Source: Bacillota bacterium
GTDB lineage: Bacteria > Bacillota > Clostridia > Acetivibrionales > DSM-1351
Assembly: GCA_023390335.1 (NCBI GenBank)
Contig: JAEWCZ010000086.1
Location: 62,001-126,000, forward strand
Direction: 5' to 3'
Length of the DNA stretch: 64,000 bases
Shown here: in pieces, positions 42,894 through 51,924 of the stretch
Numbering within the stretch: the stretch's first letter is position 1
How the letters are laid out: the number at the start of each line of letters is the position of its first letter
Translations under genes and position numbers: made by a program
The notes under the pieces: model-generated
Seen by the model: only the letters and a program-made list of their open reading frames with translations
The model's database searches: none
What the model was told of the DNA's origin: nothing

Positions 42894-43907
42894 TTATTTA
42901 TACCCCTCTGGATTGTGTGACTGCCATCTCCATGAATCTACACACATTTCAGGAAGTCCCTTCTCAGCTGACCAGCCAAGCTCGTTCTTTGCTCTGTCCG
43001 GCTTTGCATAGCACTCAGCAATATCTCCCGGTCTTCTGCCTACAACCTTATAAGGGATTTCCTTCCCACAGGCTTCTGAGAATGCCTTTATTACCTGAAT
43101 AACGCTGTATCCGTTCCCGGTTCCAAGGTTATACTCCCTTACTCCCACATGTTCACTAGAGAGCTTTTCTAATGCCTTTATATGTCCTTTTGCAAGGTCT
43201 ACAACATGTATGTAATCCCTTACTCCCGTACCGTCAATCGTATTGTAATCATCTCCGAATACATTAACTTCCTTTAGCTTTCCCACTGCAACCTGTGTGA
43301 CATATGGTACAAGGTTGTTTGGAATTCCATTTGGGTCTTCCCCTATTGTACCGCTTACATGTGCTCCGATAGGGTTGAAGTATCTGAGTAAAGCAATATT
43401 CCATGATGCATCCGCAACATACAGATCCTTTAATATTTCTTCTATCATGAGTTTTGTTCTGCCATAAGGGTTTGTAACAGACAGTGGAAATTCCTCAGAG
43501 ATAGGAACACTGGCAGGGTCCCCGTACACAGTAGCTGATGAACTGAATACCAGATTCTTCACTCCGTATTTTTCCATTAATTCGCACAGAATCAATGTAC
43601 CTGTTATATTGTTGTGATAATATTTCAATGGAATTGAAACAGACTCGCCTACAGCTTTGAGTCCTGCAAAGTGAATTACAGAATCCGGTTTATTATCAAT
43701 AAATACTTGTTCTAGCGCTTCTTTGTCCAATATGTCAACTTTATAAAACTTTATCTTTTTACCTGTGATTTTTTCTACTCTTTCTATTGCTGTGTCCTTG
43801 CTGTTACAAAGGTTATCAACTACGATAACTTCAAAACCGGCCTCAAGCAATTCAACGCAAGTGTGGGTACCAATATACCCGGCACCTCCGGTTACTAATA
43901 CTTTCAT
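42894..43907 (-). CDS. galE: UDP-glucose 4-epimerase
   Basis: 337-aa extended short-chain dehydrogenase. NAD-binding GGAGYIGTHT at the N-terminus, the catalytic Ser segment FSSSATVYG and the YxxxK pair in NPYGRTKLMIE, followed by LLRYFNPIGAH and GTGVRDYIHVVDLA typical of GalE. It interconverts UDP-glucose and UDP-galactose and may also act on N-acetyl forms. Length matches the family (about 330-340). Start behind CGGGGGGAATCAT. Upstream partner of the nucleotidyltransferase gene. Confidence 0.93.
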   Translation of the reverse strand: MKVLVTGGAGYIGTHTCVELLEAGFEVIVVDNLCNSKDTAIERVEKITGKKIKFYKVDILDKEALEQVFIDNKPDSVIHFAGLKAVGESVSIPLKYYHNNITGTLILCELMEKYGVKNLVFSSSATVYGDPASVPISEEFPLSVTNPYGRTKLMIEEILKDLYVADASWNIALLRYFNPIGAHVSGTIGEDPNGIPNNLVPYVTQVAVGKLKEVNVFGDDYNTIDGTGVRDYIHVVDLAKGHIKALEKLSSEHVGVREYNLGTGNGYSVIQVIKAFSEACGKEIPYKVVGRRPGDIAECYAKPDRAKNELGWSAEKGLPEMCVDSWRWQSHNPEGYK

Positions 43908-44023
43908 ATGATTCCCCCCGATATATTTTATTTACGTTGTCTTTTCCTTAAACAACGATGATACTCTTTAATTAACTATAACCATATTTTATACAATATT
44001 TATTATTATAACAACATTTTACT

Positions 44024-44935
44024 TCACCTGTTTGAACCAATCTGCTTCAATATTTCTTGTAGTTGCGGTGAATTGTCGCTTTTCAGACTTGGTTCAAAGA
44101 TATCTCCTTTTTGCTCTAATCTATTTACTATATTTTTAAGGGTAAACATTTCCGGGCGTATACTCTTCAGCTCACTCCACTCTATGGGGGTCGAAACAGC
44201 CGCACTTTTCACTGCCCTTGCAGAATAAGCTGTTATCATGCTTTTTCCGATCCACATCTGCTGCCAGTCAAAATAAATCTTGCCATCCCTATTCTTCTTC
44301 ATTCTTTCTATTGTCACAGTGCTTTTGAGCTTTTCAGCAAAATACTGTGCAAAAAACTCATTGAGACTGCGGGCGGTGTCATAGTCAAACTTGGCAGCTA
44401 CTGGGACAAATATCTGCAACCCTGTTGCACCGGAGGTTTTAATAAAACCTGTTATTCCTAAGGCTTCCAATGTTTCATGAATTCTGTCTGCCAGTTCCGC
44501 AACATCCTCAAAGTGAAGGTCATCGTCAGGGTCTAAATCAAATACCAGGCTTGACGGGTGGTTTGGCTTTTCATGAACGTTAAAGCTAGTGTGAAGCTCC
44601 AATGCAGCCTGAGTACAGAGCCAAACAAGGGTGGCTGCCGAATTGAGGTTAATATAGTTTTTTTGATTGAATTCTACTATTTCCACCCACTCGGGCGTAC
44701 CCTGAGGCTTTTCCTTCTGAAAAAAGCTTTTGTCGTTGATCCCATGAGGATAACGTATCGAGGTCAACATTCTGTTTTTTGAATATTTTATTAAAAACGG
44801 TGCAAGCTTTGTCATGGTTTTCACAAACTCAAGTTTAGTAATTCCGGCTTCCGGCCAGAACAACTTGTCAGGATTCTTTACGTCAATTACTTTGTTTTCA
44901 ATTTCCACCTTAAGTATTTCTGTTACAGCAGCCAT
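44024..44935 (-). CDS. ligD: LigD-type polymerase/primase domain protein
   Basis: 303-aa archaeo-eukaryotic primase fold, equal to the POL domain of bacterial LigD. FDLDPDDDLHFEDV carries the catalytic Asp pair, TSGATGLQIFVP the nucleotide-binding loop, and IERMKKNRDGKIYFDW follows. In NHEJ it fills gaps and adds ribonucleotides at double-strand breaks. It overlaps the ligase gene by one base (TAATG). Mycobacterial LigD joins polymerase, nuclease and ligase in one chain; here polymerase and ligase are separate proteins and no phosphoesterase is seen. Confidence 0.92.
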   Translation of the reverse strand: MAAVTEILKVEIENKVIDVKNPDKLFWPEAGITKLEFVKTMTKLAPFLIKYSKNRMLTSIRYPHGINDKSFFQKEKPQGTPEWVEIVEFNQKNYINLNSAATLVWLCTQAALELHTSFNVHEKPNHPSSLVFDLDPDDDLHFEDVAELADRIHETLEALGITGFIKTSGATGLQIFVPVAAKFDYDTARSLNEFFAQYFAEKLKSTVTIERMKKNRDGKIYFDWQQMWIGKSMITAYSARAVKSAAVSTPIEWSELKSIRPEMFTLKNIVNRLEQKGDIFEPSLKSDNSPQLQEILKQIGSNR

Positions 44936-45909
44936 TATTCTGTCAACACCTTTCCATCTGCCTCTTCCGCAGGAAGAACGGCAAACCCTTCTATTTTGGG
45001 ATGTCTTAAATGTCCGTCATTCGTCAGTTCAAGAAAGCTAATCCAACACGTAAGAGCAGGCTGCAGCCATGTAAATCTATCTCCTGTCTTGTCCAGTTGA
45101 ATAATTTCATCAGTGGTAAAGGGGCATTCCTCCTGTTCAAGCTGCCCTGCATACTCCTTTATAAGCATTAAATCGGATTGTTTAAGTCCAATAGATGCTT
45201 TACCCACGTATACGAGTTTTTCGCTGTCTCTTGGTTTTATTCCCATAACCAACGAGTTAGGTTGTAAAGACTTCCACTGTATTCCTCCTACTACACAAAG
45301 CATTTTTTTTATAAACTTTGTCTTAAACCATGCATCATGCTTTTTTCCGCCTATATACAGGCTGTCTGTTTTTTTTGATACAATTCCTTCCATATTCTGT
45401 GCTTTCATTTTTTCAAACAGTTCTTTTCCGTCGGGATAGGATTTAGTTATAAATATATTTGTATCATCTCCCGTAAAGGAACTTAAATTTTTCTCAAGAA
45501 TTTGCTTTCTTTCAATCAGTGGCATATTCACAAGGATTTTGTCCCCATACTTCAAAATATCAAATACCATATAGCAGACAGGGTATGCATTTGTATAGTA
45601 TTGTAATCTACTGCTATTTCGTACACGTTCCCGTATGAGGCTTTTATAAAAGGAGGGAGTTCCGTCTTCATCCAGAACAACAAATTCTCCATCCAATACT
45701 GCATTTTTGCCTCCTAGGCCTTTTTTCAAAATATCAATTTCGGGATAAAAGCCTGTCCGCTCCTTCCCTTTCTTTGTATAAATTTTAATGCTTCCATTCT
45801 CAACATAAACCATTCCTCTTATACCATCCCATTTTATTTCATGGATGTAGTCGGCACCTGCCTTGACAGCAGGACAAATCACCGGCTCCATTGGTATAAT
45901 CCAGTTCAT
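44935..45909 (-). CDS. ligD: ATP-dependent DNA ligase, LigD ligase domain
   Basis: 324 aa. Motif I EIKWDGIR carries the adenylated lysine; motif III YMVFDILKYGD, motif IV MEGIVSKKTDS and motif V WFKTKF follow, with a C-terminal OB fold (VVGGIQWKS...LVYVGKASIG). It seals double-strand breaks together with Ku. The start overlaps the Ku gene by four bases (ATGA), and its stop overlaps the polymerase start, so all three proteins are translationally coupled. Confidence 0.93.
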   Translation of the reverse strand: MNWIIPMEPVICPAVKAGADYIHEIKWDGIRGMVYVENGSIKIYTKKGKERTGFYPEIDILKKGLGGKNAVLDGEFVVLDEDGTPSFYKSLIRERVRNSSRLQYYTNAYPVCYMVFDILKYGDKILVNMPLIERKQILEKNLSSFTGDDTNIFITKSYPDGKELFEKMKAQNMEGIVSKKTDSLYIGGKKHDAWFKTKFIKKMLCVVGGIQWKSLQPNSLVMGIKPRDSEKLVYVGKASIGLKQSDLMLIKEYAGQLEQEECPFTTDEIIQLDKTGDRFTWLQPALTCWISFLELTNDGHLRHPKIEGFAVLPAEEADGKVLTE

Positions 45910-46844
45910 GATTCAACCTTCTCTCTAGTTTTCCGCGTACGTTTCTTTGGTTTTTCTTCTACTGCTGTGTTTTCGCTGTTTTCTACCTCTGGTACCTGGT
46001 CTTTCTTGTTGTTTTTAACATTCTTAACACTTTTATCAGCCTTATCAGTGTCCTTATCTTTTTCATCTTTATTATTCCCCTTTGACATTTGTATACTTTT
46101 TTGTAAAGCTTCCATAAGACTTACAACATTTTCCTTTTCTACTTCTTTTCTAGCTACCACCTGCTTTCCTTCAACTTTTGCATTAATGAGTTCAATAAGC
46201 TTTTCTCTATAGGTATCCACATATTTTGCCGGGTCAAATGCAGTTGTCAGATTTTCTATAAGCTGTGTAGCCATATCCAGCTCTGCCTGAGTTGTCTTTG
46301 CGTTTTCAGGTATACCGGGCACCTGTGCCGAATCCTTTACTTCATCTGGATAAAATATTGTTTCAAGAACCAGTAAATTTTTGTATACCCTTATAACAGC
46401 CAACGATTCTCTGTCTCTTATAGTTATTTTGGCAACAGCTATTTTTTCCTTTTGTCCCAAAGCCTCTCTCAGAAGTGTATAGGCTTTTCCCCCTGTCTCC
46501 TGAGGGGCAAGAAAATATGTCTTATCGAAATATACAGGGTCTACTTCTTCAAGCTTTACAAAATCTACTATCTCAACTGTTTTTTCGCTTTTAATCTGAA
46601 GGGAATCAAAATCTTCGCCGCTCATTATAACGTACTTACCGGGTTCATACTCAAAACCCCGGACAATATCTTCAGGCTGAACCTCCTTATTACAGACGGG
46701 ACAAACCTTTTTATACTTTACTGGACTATGACATTCCTTATGAATGTACTTAAATCGGATATCCTTATCTTCCGTCGCCGTAAACATTTTTACAGGAATA
46801 TTAACCAAACCAAAACTGATAGAGCCCTTCCAAACTGTATGCAT
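45906..46844 (-). CDS. ku: Bacterial Ku, DNA end-binding protein
   Basis: 312 aa. Begins MHTVWKGSISFGLVNIPVK, the canonical Ku N-terminus, and continues with RFKYIHKECHSPVKYKKVCPVC, FVKLEEVDPVYFDKTYFLAP and a bridge region to about residue 235. The C-terminal tail is highly charged and rich in lysine (repeated K/D/E, ending PKKRTRKTREKVES), which in bacterial Ku binds DNA and recruits the ligase. First gene of the NHEJ operon, divergent from an FmdB-type gene. NHEJ of this kind is often tied to spore or stationary-phase DNA repair. Confidence 0.94.
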   Translation of the reverse strand: MHTVWKGSISFGLVNIPVKMFTATEDKDIRFKYIHKECHSPVKYKKVCPVCNKEVQPEDIVRGFEYEPGKYVIMSGEDFDSLQIKSEKTVEIVDFVKLEEVDPVYFDKTYFLAPQETGGKAYTLLREALGQKEKIAVAKITIRDRESLAVIRVYKNLLVLETIFYPDEVKDSAQVPGIPENAKTTQAELDMATQLIENLTTAFDPAKYVDTYREKLIELINAKVEGKQVVARKEVEKENVVSLMEALQKSIQMSKGNNKDEKDKDTDKADKSVKNVKNNKKDQVPEVENSENTAVEEKPKKRTRKTREKVES

Positions 46845-46903
46845 AATTGGTCCTCCATTATTAGTATTTATTGTCCGTATATAAGTTTTTATTTATTCAC
46901 CTA

Positions 46904-46932
46904 TTTATCCCGATTTTTTTAGATGGTATAAT
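46904..46932 (+). promoter_or_regulatory. Extended -10 promoter for the FmdB-type gene
   Basis: TGGTATAAT (TATAAT at 46927-46932) is an extended -10; a weak TTTATC -35 lies 17 bases upstream. The start codon follows 25 bases downstream behind AAAGGAGG. Confidence 0.5.
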
Positions 46933-46957
46933 ACAAAATAATAAAGGAGGTAGATTT

Positions 46958-47173
46958 ATGCCATTTTATGATCTTAAATGCAACAAGTGCGGTAATGAAT
47001 TCAACGTAATGGCTAAAATGTCCCAACGTGAAAACAAGGAGATTACTTGTCCTGACTGCGGAAACAATGATCTTGAAACCATATTTAAGAATGTCAATAT
47101 TATTCAGTCCAGAAAAGACTCCGGGGGAGACTGTCCCAACAGACATGTATGCGGCGGTTGTTGTAATCATTGA
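46958..47173 (+). CDS. FmdB-type zinc-ribbon protein, 71 aa
   Basis: Start at the ATG at 46958 behind AAAGGAGGTAGATTT. MPFYDLKCNKCGNEF and TCPDCGNNDLE form a CxxC-CxxC zinc ribbon of the FmdB family, sometimes described as putative regulators. The C-terminal tail is Cys/His-rich (DCPNRHVCGGCCNH) and may bind another metal. Monocistronic, ending at a terminator shared with the convergent GerMN gene. Confidence 0.8.
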   Translation: MPFYDLKCNKCGNEFNVMAKMSQRENKEITCPDCGNNDLETIFKNVNIIQSRKDSGGDCPNRHVCGGCCNH

Positions 47174-47189
47174 TTTTTCACTGCAAAAA

Positions 47190-47234
47190 ACAAGGTATCT
47201 TAAAGGAGCTGTTAGTTCCTATAAGATACCTTGT
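47190..47234. terminator. Bidirectional terminator between the FmdB-type and GerMN genes
   Basis: 13-bp arms (ACAAGGTATCTTA and complement) with additional AGGA/TCCT pairing inside. On the leftward strand it is followed by TTTTTTG, so it ends the GerMN gene best; on the rightward side the tail is weaker. Confidence 0.8.
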
Positions 47235-47260
47235 TGTATATAACAGATGGCCAACCGGAA

Positions 47261-47998
47261 TTATTCTAGAATTTCATCTTCCAAATTAGCATTTGTTTCA
47301 GCATCGGAATTTGTCTTTTTGGTTTTATCTTCTTTTGTTGGCTGTGCTGTTTTGTCCTGAGTGTTATCCTTGTCATCGGTTGTTGTTTTTATTGAGCTAT
47401 CTTTACCGGGTTCATTGCTAATAAGGTGAGCGTCTCTTGAATAAGCTATATCGATTTGGTAACTGCCCTTAAATTCTTTAGTTACTTTTCCGTTTATTCT
47501 GAATTGAACTGATGTGATATCCTTTATTTCTGTTAATGTGTTTACAATGGAATAGAGTGTAAGCTGTTCATTCTTTTTACCACCCGGATGCTTATCTATA
47601 AAATCCTTTGAAAGATCAACAGTTGCTACACCGTCTTTTATCTTTATATCTGTTGTAACTTTTGTTTCCTTTGGAATGGAAGCTTTTAAAAGACTGCCTT
47701 TTGCAGGACCGCTTATAAGTTCCTTGAGAACAACTGTTGCCATGTGTTCATTACCCTTGCCCGCATCTGTATTTTGTATATACCTTGTTTCTGCCGCGAG
47801 TTTTGTGCCCTGTTCGTTGATAAAGTATAACTGAACCGGAGTTTTATCCTTTAAGCCATTGGCTTCATCCTGCCCCATAGTAAGACTGCTTACAGGAGTT
47901 AATTCATCACTGTCAGCCTCTTCACTTTTAGCTCCACAACCTGCAAGCATAGTAAAAATAATTCCAAATACCATAAATAGACATAATAGTTTTCGCAT
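47261..47998 (-). CDS. GerMN-domain lipoprotein, 245 aa
   Basis: N-terminal signal peptide with lipobox LAGC (Cys21), so a membrane-anchored exported lipoprotein. Residues about 50-180 form a GerMN domain (VQLYFINEQGTKLAAETR, TVVLKELISGP, DGVATVDLSKDF, TLYSIVNTLTEI), named for Bacillus GerM, a sporulation and germination protein. The tail is low-complexity, rich in Lys/Asp/Thr. Probable role in sporulation or envelope function; single gene with its own terminator. Confidence 0.85.
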   Translation of the reverse strand: MRKLLCLFMVFGIIFTMLAGCGAKSEEADSDELTPVSSLTMGQDEANGLKDKTPVQLYFINEQGTKLAAETRYIQNTDAGKGNEHMATVVLKELISGPAKGSLLKASIPKETKVTTDIKIKDGVATVDLSKDFIDKHPGGKKNEQLTLYSIVNTLTEIKDITSVQFRINGKVTKEFKGSYQIDIAYSRDAHLISNEPGKDSSIKTTTDDKDNTQDKTAQPTKEDKTKKTNSDAETNANLEDEILE

Positions 47999-48132
47999 TT
48001 TTTATGCACCTCACATTAAAATGTTAAAAGTTGTATTTATAAATATTCATCCCTTACACACTTATTTTTATGCCCAAGCATGAGGAAGTATTCTAAACTT
48101 GTCAATATTTTTTGATATGAGGTGCACGTTAA

Positions 48133-49557
48133 TTACGTATTATAGTTTTTAGACTGAGGTAACGATTTACTGTATACATGTACAATCTTGTTAAGCGGAA
48201 ATATTAAACACATTTCAGTCCCCTGATTTTCCTTACTCTTTATTTGAAGGCTTCCATTATGTGATTTCATTACTTTAAAACAATAGCTTAATCCTAATCC
48301 ATAATTATTTTTTCCTTTTTTTGTAGAGAAAAATGGAGTCATAACCTTATTTATATAATCTTTGGGAATACCTACTCCATTGTCGGAAACTGTTATACAC
48401 AGCTTTTTGTTACTTAGAAATTCAGTATTTACTTTAATAACACCCTCTGTGTGTATAGCTTCAATAGCATTAATAATAAGATTTTTCAATACTTCCGATA
48501 CGTGAATGGGATCAATAAGTATAGTTAAATCTATTTTGCTGTCATTAATTATTTGGATGTCTTTTCCGTAAGTAGTCGGTACAACCTGATTTATTACCTT
48601 GGATATGATTTCGCTTAAAAGACATGGTTTATAATTCATCTTATACAGCTTTATTTCATTAAGTTTTTTTGTGAATTCCAAAAGATTCTTGCAGGAATCC
48701 TTTATTATAGATAATTTATTGGACATTCCGGGACTTGTTTTTTCAACGCACATTATAGTATCTACACATAAATTAATAGTTGAAACTTCATTTTTTATTG
48801 CATGGGAAACAATACTCATCCCACCGATAGCAGAGTCTATATTGTTATCGATATTTATTCGTTCTATCTTTAAACGTATCCCTAACATTCCGTATTTAAT
48901 GCATAATACAAAAAATAAAATGAATTCACCTGCTATTAACCAAACATTAATTTTCCAAACATTACTATACCCTAAAGCCACCGATATATAACTTGTCCAG
49001 AGGACGCACATTGTAGACGGGAGTGCAACTAAAGCCGTAAGAATTTCCTGGGTTTTGGTATAGTCATCCCTTTCCCTAATTATACTGATTATGAGAATCA
49101 AATTGCCCAGAAGAGTATAGACACATACCCAGCAAGATAGCACTGAATAATTTGGGTTGAAATCGGGTGTAATAGGATAAATGAACAGCATGAGGAGGCT
49201 CGGAAGTGCCAGCACACCGATAACTGCTTTTTTAATTATTGACTTTATTTGTATATTAAGAAAGTTTGTAAATAAAAGTACAAAAACCAAAAATAGATAT
49301 GTGGCAAAGTAATGCTGAAAAATATCTGCTGTACCTTTGAATATACGTATAGCCAGAATTAGTTTTTCATTGCCATAACCTTTTATAAAAGGAATAAAAT
49401 TTTGACTTAAAACCGCTGACAACCCGCCAAAACCATTAAATAGCAGGCAAAGGCTTGCACACCACGCCCAATACTCTTTAGGGTTTGCATAAATTAACAG
49501 AATAGAAATTATCCACAATAAAACAAATATGACAAACATATTATATCTCCTATTCAA
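48133..49557 (-). CDS. Membrane sensor histidine kinase, 474 aa, orphan
   Basis: About seven or eight hydrophobic helices in the first 225 residues. Then a kinase core: H-box around His252 (SHAIKNEVSTI), N-box NLIINAIEA, G1 DNGVGIP, F-box PFFSTKKG, and G2 GLGLSYCF. It should autophosphorylate and pass phosphate to a response regulator or sporulation phosphorelay. No response regulator is adjacent, which is common for clostridial kinases that act on Spo0A; that target is a guess. The signal sensed by the membrane domain is unknown. Confidence 0.85.
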   Translation of the reverse strand: MNRRYNMFVIFVLLWIISILLIYANPKEYWAWCASLCLLFNGFGGLSAVLSQNFIPFIKGYGNEKLILAIRIFKGTADIFQHYFATYLFLVFVLLFTNFLNIQIKSIIKKAVIGVLALPSLLMLFIYPITPDFNPNYSVLSCWVCVYTLLGNLILIISIIRERDDYTKTQEILTALVALPSTMCVLWTSYISVALGYSNVWKINVWLIAGEFILFFVLCIKYGMLGIRLKIERINIDNNIDSAIGGMSIVSHAIKNEVSTINLCVDTIMCVEKTSPGMSNKLSIIKDSCKNLLEFTKKLNEIKLYKMNYKPCLLSEIISKVINQVVPTTYGKDIQIINDSKIDLTILIDPIHVSEVLKNLIINAIEAIHTEGVIKVNTEFLSNKKLCITVSDNGVGIPKDYINKVMTPFFSTKKGKNNYGLGLSYCFKVMKSHNGSLQIKSKENQGTEMCLIFPLNKIVHVYSKSLPQSKNYNT

Positions 49558-49707
49558 GTAATACTATTTTACTTTTAAGGCGTGGTCATATTTTATCACT
49601 AATTGTAAATATTTTCAATATGTACTAAATGAAGGTAAAAACTACATGCAAACTTTTTCCCCTAAACAAGCTCTTTCTGCATATGTTTCAGGAAGCTTGT
49701 TATTTTT

Positions 49708-50583
49708 TTATGAATTATTTCTTATGAATTCTATCATTTTCCTTCCAGCAATGGCACCCTGTCCAACCGCAGTTGAAATTTGCTTAAATCCTCCCGTACA
49801 GTCTCCTGCCGCAAAAAGGCCCTTTAGGTTCGTGCTTTGGTTTTCATTAACTACAATTGAATTATTTTTTGTTATTACCCCTAGTTTTCTTGCAAAATCC
49901 ACGCTGGTCGCCGATTCAAAGGCTACAAACAAACCATCAAGGTTTTCGACTGATCCGTCTTCAAAGGCTATGCCCTCGATAACTTCCTTACCCACTACAG
50001 ATTTAATCTGCTTGTTATTAATAGAAAATCTTGAAGCATGACATTTATATTTTTCAGTAAGCTCAAGTTCATTGCCGTTTGTATAAATAGTTATATTTTT
50101 TGTTAATGGCTCCAGCTCCATTGCCTCATGTATAGCATAATCCTTAAAGCCTACAAGGCCTACCTTCAACCCTCTATAGAAAAATCCGTCACATGTGGTG
50201 CAGTAACTTACGCCTCTGCCTTCAAATTCTTCTAAGCCGACAATGTTGACCTTTTTTGTTTGTTGTCCCGTAGCCATAAGCACTGCTTTGGCAGAATAAT
50301 TTTCTTCTGCTGTATATACTTCAAAGTACTCCGCTTTCTCTAATGCTATTACTTCACTATGAACAAACTTTACTCCAAGGCGTGTGGCCTGCTGTTCTCC
50401 CTGTTCCAGAAGATATTTACCTGACACTGGCTCAGCGAACCCGTAATAATTTTCCACTCTGTCTGTTTTATAAAGTGCGCTGTTGTCCAATCCTATAACC
50501 AACGTCCTCAACCCCGCGCGTACTGTATAAAGTGCAGCAGAAATACCCGCAGGCCCCTTACCTATTATAATTACATCAACCAT
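49708..50583 (-). CDS. Thioredoxin reductase-like FAD/NAD(P) oxidoreductase, 291 aa
   Basis: Rossmann GKGPAGISAALYT at the N-terminus for FAD, redox-active CTTC in SYCTTCDGFFYRG (about 127-137), and FAAGDCTGGFKQISTAVGQGAIAG at the C-terminus. Slightly shorter than E. coli TrxB (about 320), and the second nucleotide motif (VGLVGFKDYAIHEA) departs from GxGxxA. It could therefore use ferredoxin or another donor, as do some clostridial flavin-dependent thioredoxin reductases. Partner thioredoxin not in the window. Confidence 0.82.
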   Translation of the reverse strand: MVDVIIIGKGPAGISAALYTVRAGLRTLVIGLDNSALYKTDRVENYYGFAEPVSGKYLLEQGEQQATRLGVKFVHSEVIALEKAEYFEVYTAEENYSAKAVLMATGQQTKKVNIVGLEEFEGRGVSYCTTCDGFFYRGLKVGLVGFKDYAIHEAMELEPLTKNITIYTNGNELELTEKYKCHASRFSINNKQIKSVVGKEVIEGIAFEDGSVENLDGLFVAFESATSVDFARKLGVITKNNSIVVNENQSTNLKGLFAAGDCTGGFKQISTAVGQGAIAGRKMIEFIRNNS

Positions 50584-50755
50584 ACCTTTTCCTCCGAGAG
50601 ACAGCTTTTTATATGATTTAATATACCAGAATACTATACCCTTTTTAAATATTAATAAACAATTTTTTTTTAAAATTATTTCTTACATGTGTAACACCTT
50701 TTAAAACAAATTCATAATATGCAGTATCTTAAATCTTTTATTTGGAGGTAAAATC

Positions 50756-50959
50756 ATGGGATGTTTTGGTGGTTCTTCTAATGGTTTTGACTGGTGGTGG
50801 ATAATAATATTATTAATAATTATCTGCTGCTGCTGTGGTGGTAACGATGGATTCTTCGGCGGTAATTTCTTCAACGATGATTGCGATTGGTTGGTATGTC
50901 TGGCTGTTATCCTGCTTATATTCTTCCTTTGCAATAACAAAGATGGTTGCTGCGATTAA
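50756..50959 (+). CDS. Small Cys/Gly-rich membrane protein, 67 aa
   Basis: Start behind TTGGAGGTAAAATC. Two hydrophobic segments (WWWIIILLIIICCCC and LVCLAVILLIFFLC), each ending in cysteines, separated by a Gly/Asn/Asp-rich loop and followed by CNNKDGCCD. It resembles small clostridial or spore-associated Gly/Cys proteins in composition, but I cannot assign a family. Followed by a hairpin terminator. Confidence 0.7.
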   Translation: MGCFGGSSNGFDWWWIIILLIIICCCCGGNDGFFGGNFFNDDCDWLVCLAVILLIFFLCNNKDGCCD

Positions 50960-50987
50960 TTTTGTCAAAGCTGTAAGAGTAAGTTTG

Positions 50988-51022
50988 AATAGAAGCTTGG
51001 GTTACATATCCAAGCTTCTATT
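50988..51022 (+). terminator. Hairpin terminator after the Cys/Gly-rich gene
   Basis: 13-bp perfect arms, AATAGAAGCTTGG (50988-51000) and its complement (51010-51022), 9-base loop, 29 bases after the stop. The downstream T-run is short. Confidence 0.7.
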
Positions 51023-51114
51023 TCAGATTAAGGGTTATTATTCAACATATTAGTCCAACCATATAGCATACACTGTAATGATACTGTTGAAACAGGTTAT
51101 AGGAGGTATTTTTC

Positions 51115-51429
51115 ATGGGAGATTCTCTAGGTAAAAAAATTCAGGAAATGATGCAAGACAAAATGATCCAATCAAAAGTAAATAAAGCTATAGATATGCT
51201 AAAAAAAGATAGTCCCAAAGATCTAGAAAAAAAACTTTCATCTTTTGACAAAGACGAACTAATGGAAAAAATTAATGAATTTGATGAAGAAAAGCTCAAA
51301 AATGTAAAAATCGATAAGGAAGAGATAAAGAAGAAAGTTACGCAAAAGGAGCTTGATAAACTTCAAAAAATCCTTGGAAAAGACAGCGATGCAATAATGA
51401 AAAAGGTTAATGATTTTCTAAATTCCTAG
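51115..51429 (+). CDS. Small charged helical protein, 104 aa, unknown function
   Basis: Start behind ATAGGAGGTATTTTTC. Very rich in Lys, Asp and Glu with regular Leu/Ile spacing (KKLSSFDKDELMEKINEF), so probably all-helical and soluble. No known domain recognised. It is 36 bases before another small acidic gene that also has a GGAGGTATTTT ribosome site, so the two are likely an operon. Confidence 0.7.
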   Translation: MGDSLGKKIQEMMQDKMIQSKVNKAIDMLKKDSPKDLEKKLSSFDKDELMEKINEFDEEKLKNVKIDKEEIKKKVTQKELDKLQKILGKDSDAIMKKVNDFLNS

Positions 51430-51465
51430 TTTTGTACATATAATCAATTGCTTGGAGGTATTTTG

Positions 51466-51870
51466 ATGAGTGACGACATGGGAGATAAGATAAAACAGAT
51501 AGCCGAAATGCTGGGAGGGCAGGACTCAAACAGCGGTATTCCTGACAATGTAAAAGGGCTTTTGAATATGTTCATGTCCTCAAATAGTTCAAAGGATGAA
51601 ACCTCATCAGATGACAACTCTTCAGAAAGGGAAAAACCGTCTGAAGAGTCTTCCAAAGCTGACACAGATGACCTAGCCGATATGGCCAGAAAAATGAAAA
51701 AGGCTATGAATCTGCTTAACACAAACAATGATCCAAGAGTTAATCTGCTTAATGCAATAAAGCCTTACCTTAACGACAATAGGCAAAAAAAACTTCAGAA
51801 GTGTATGAAAATCATTAAAATTGGCAGTTTAACCAAGATGTTGGATGAATCGGAGGGACGTTCTGTTTAA
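51466..51870 (+). CDS. Small acidic protein, 134 aa, unknown function
   Basis: Start at the ATG at 51466 behind CTTGGAGGTATTTTG; an in-frame TTG six codons upstream overlaps the ribosome site. The middle (about 45-75) is a Ser/Asp/Glu-rich disordered linker; the C-terminal part (RVNLLNAIKPYLNDNRQKKLQ) looks like a compact helical domain. N-terminus MGDKIKQIAEMLG is helical. No family recognised; neighbour to two other small proteins of unknown role. Confidence 0.7.
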   Translation: MSDDMGDKIKQIAEMLGGQDSNSGIPDNVKGLLNMFMSSNSSKDETSSDDNSSEREKPSEESSKADTDDLADMARKMKKAMNLLNTNNDPRVNLLNAIKPYLNDNRQKKLQKCMKIIKIGSLTKMLDESEGRSV

Positions 51871-51924
51871 GCAAAACAATTTACTCTCTGGTCATACCCA
51901 ATGGTTTTTTTAGGAGTGGATAGT

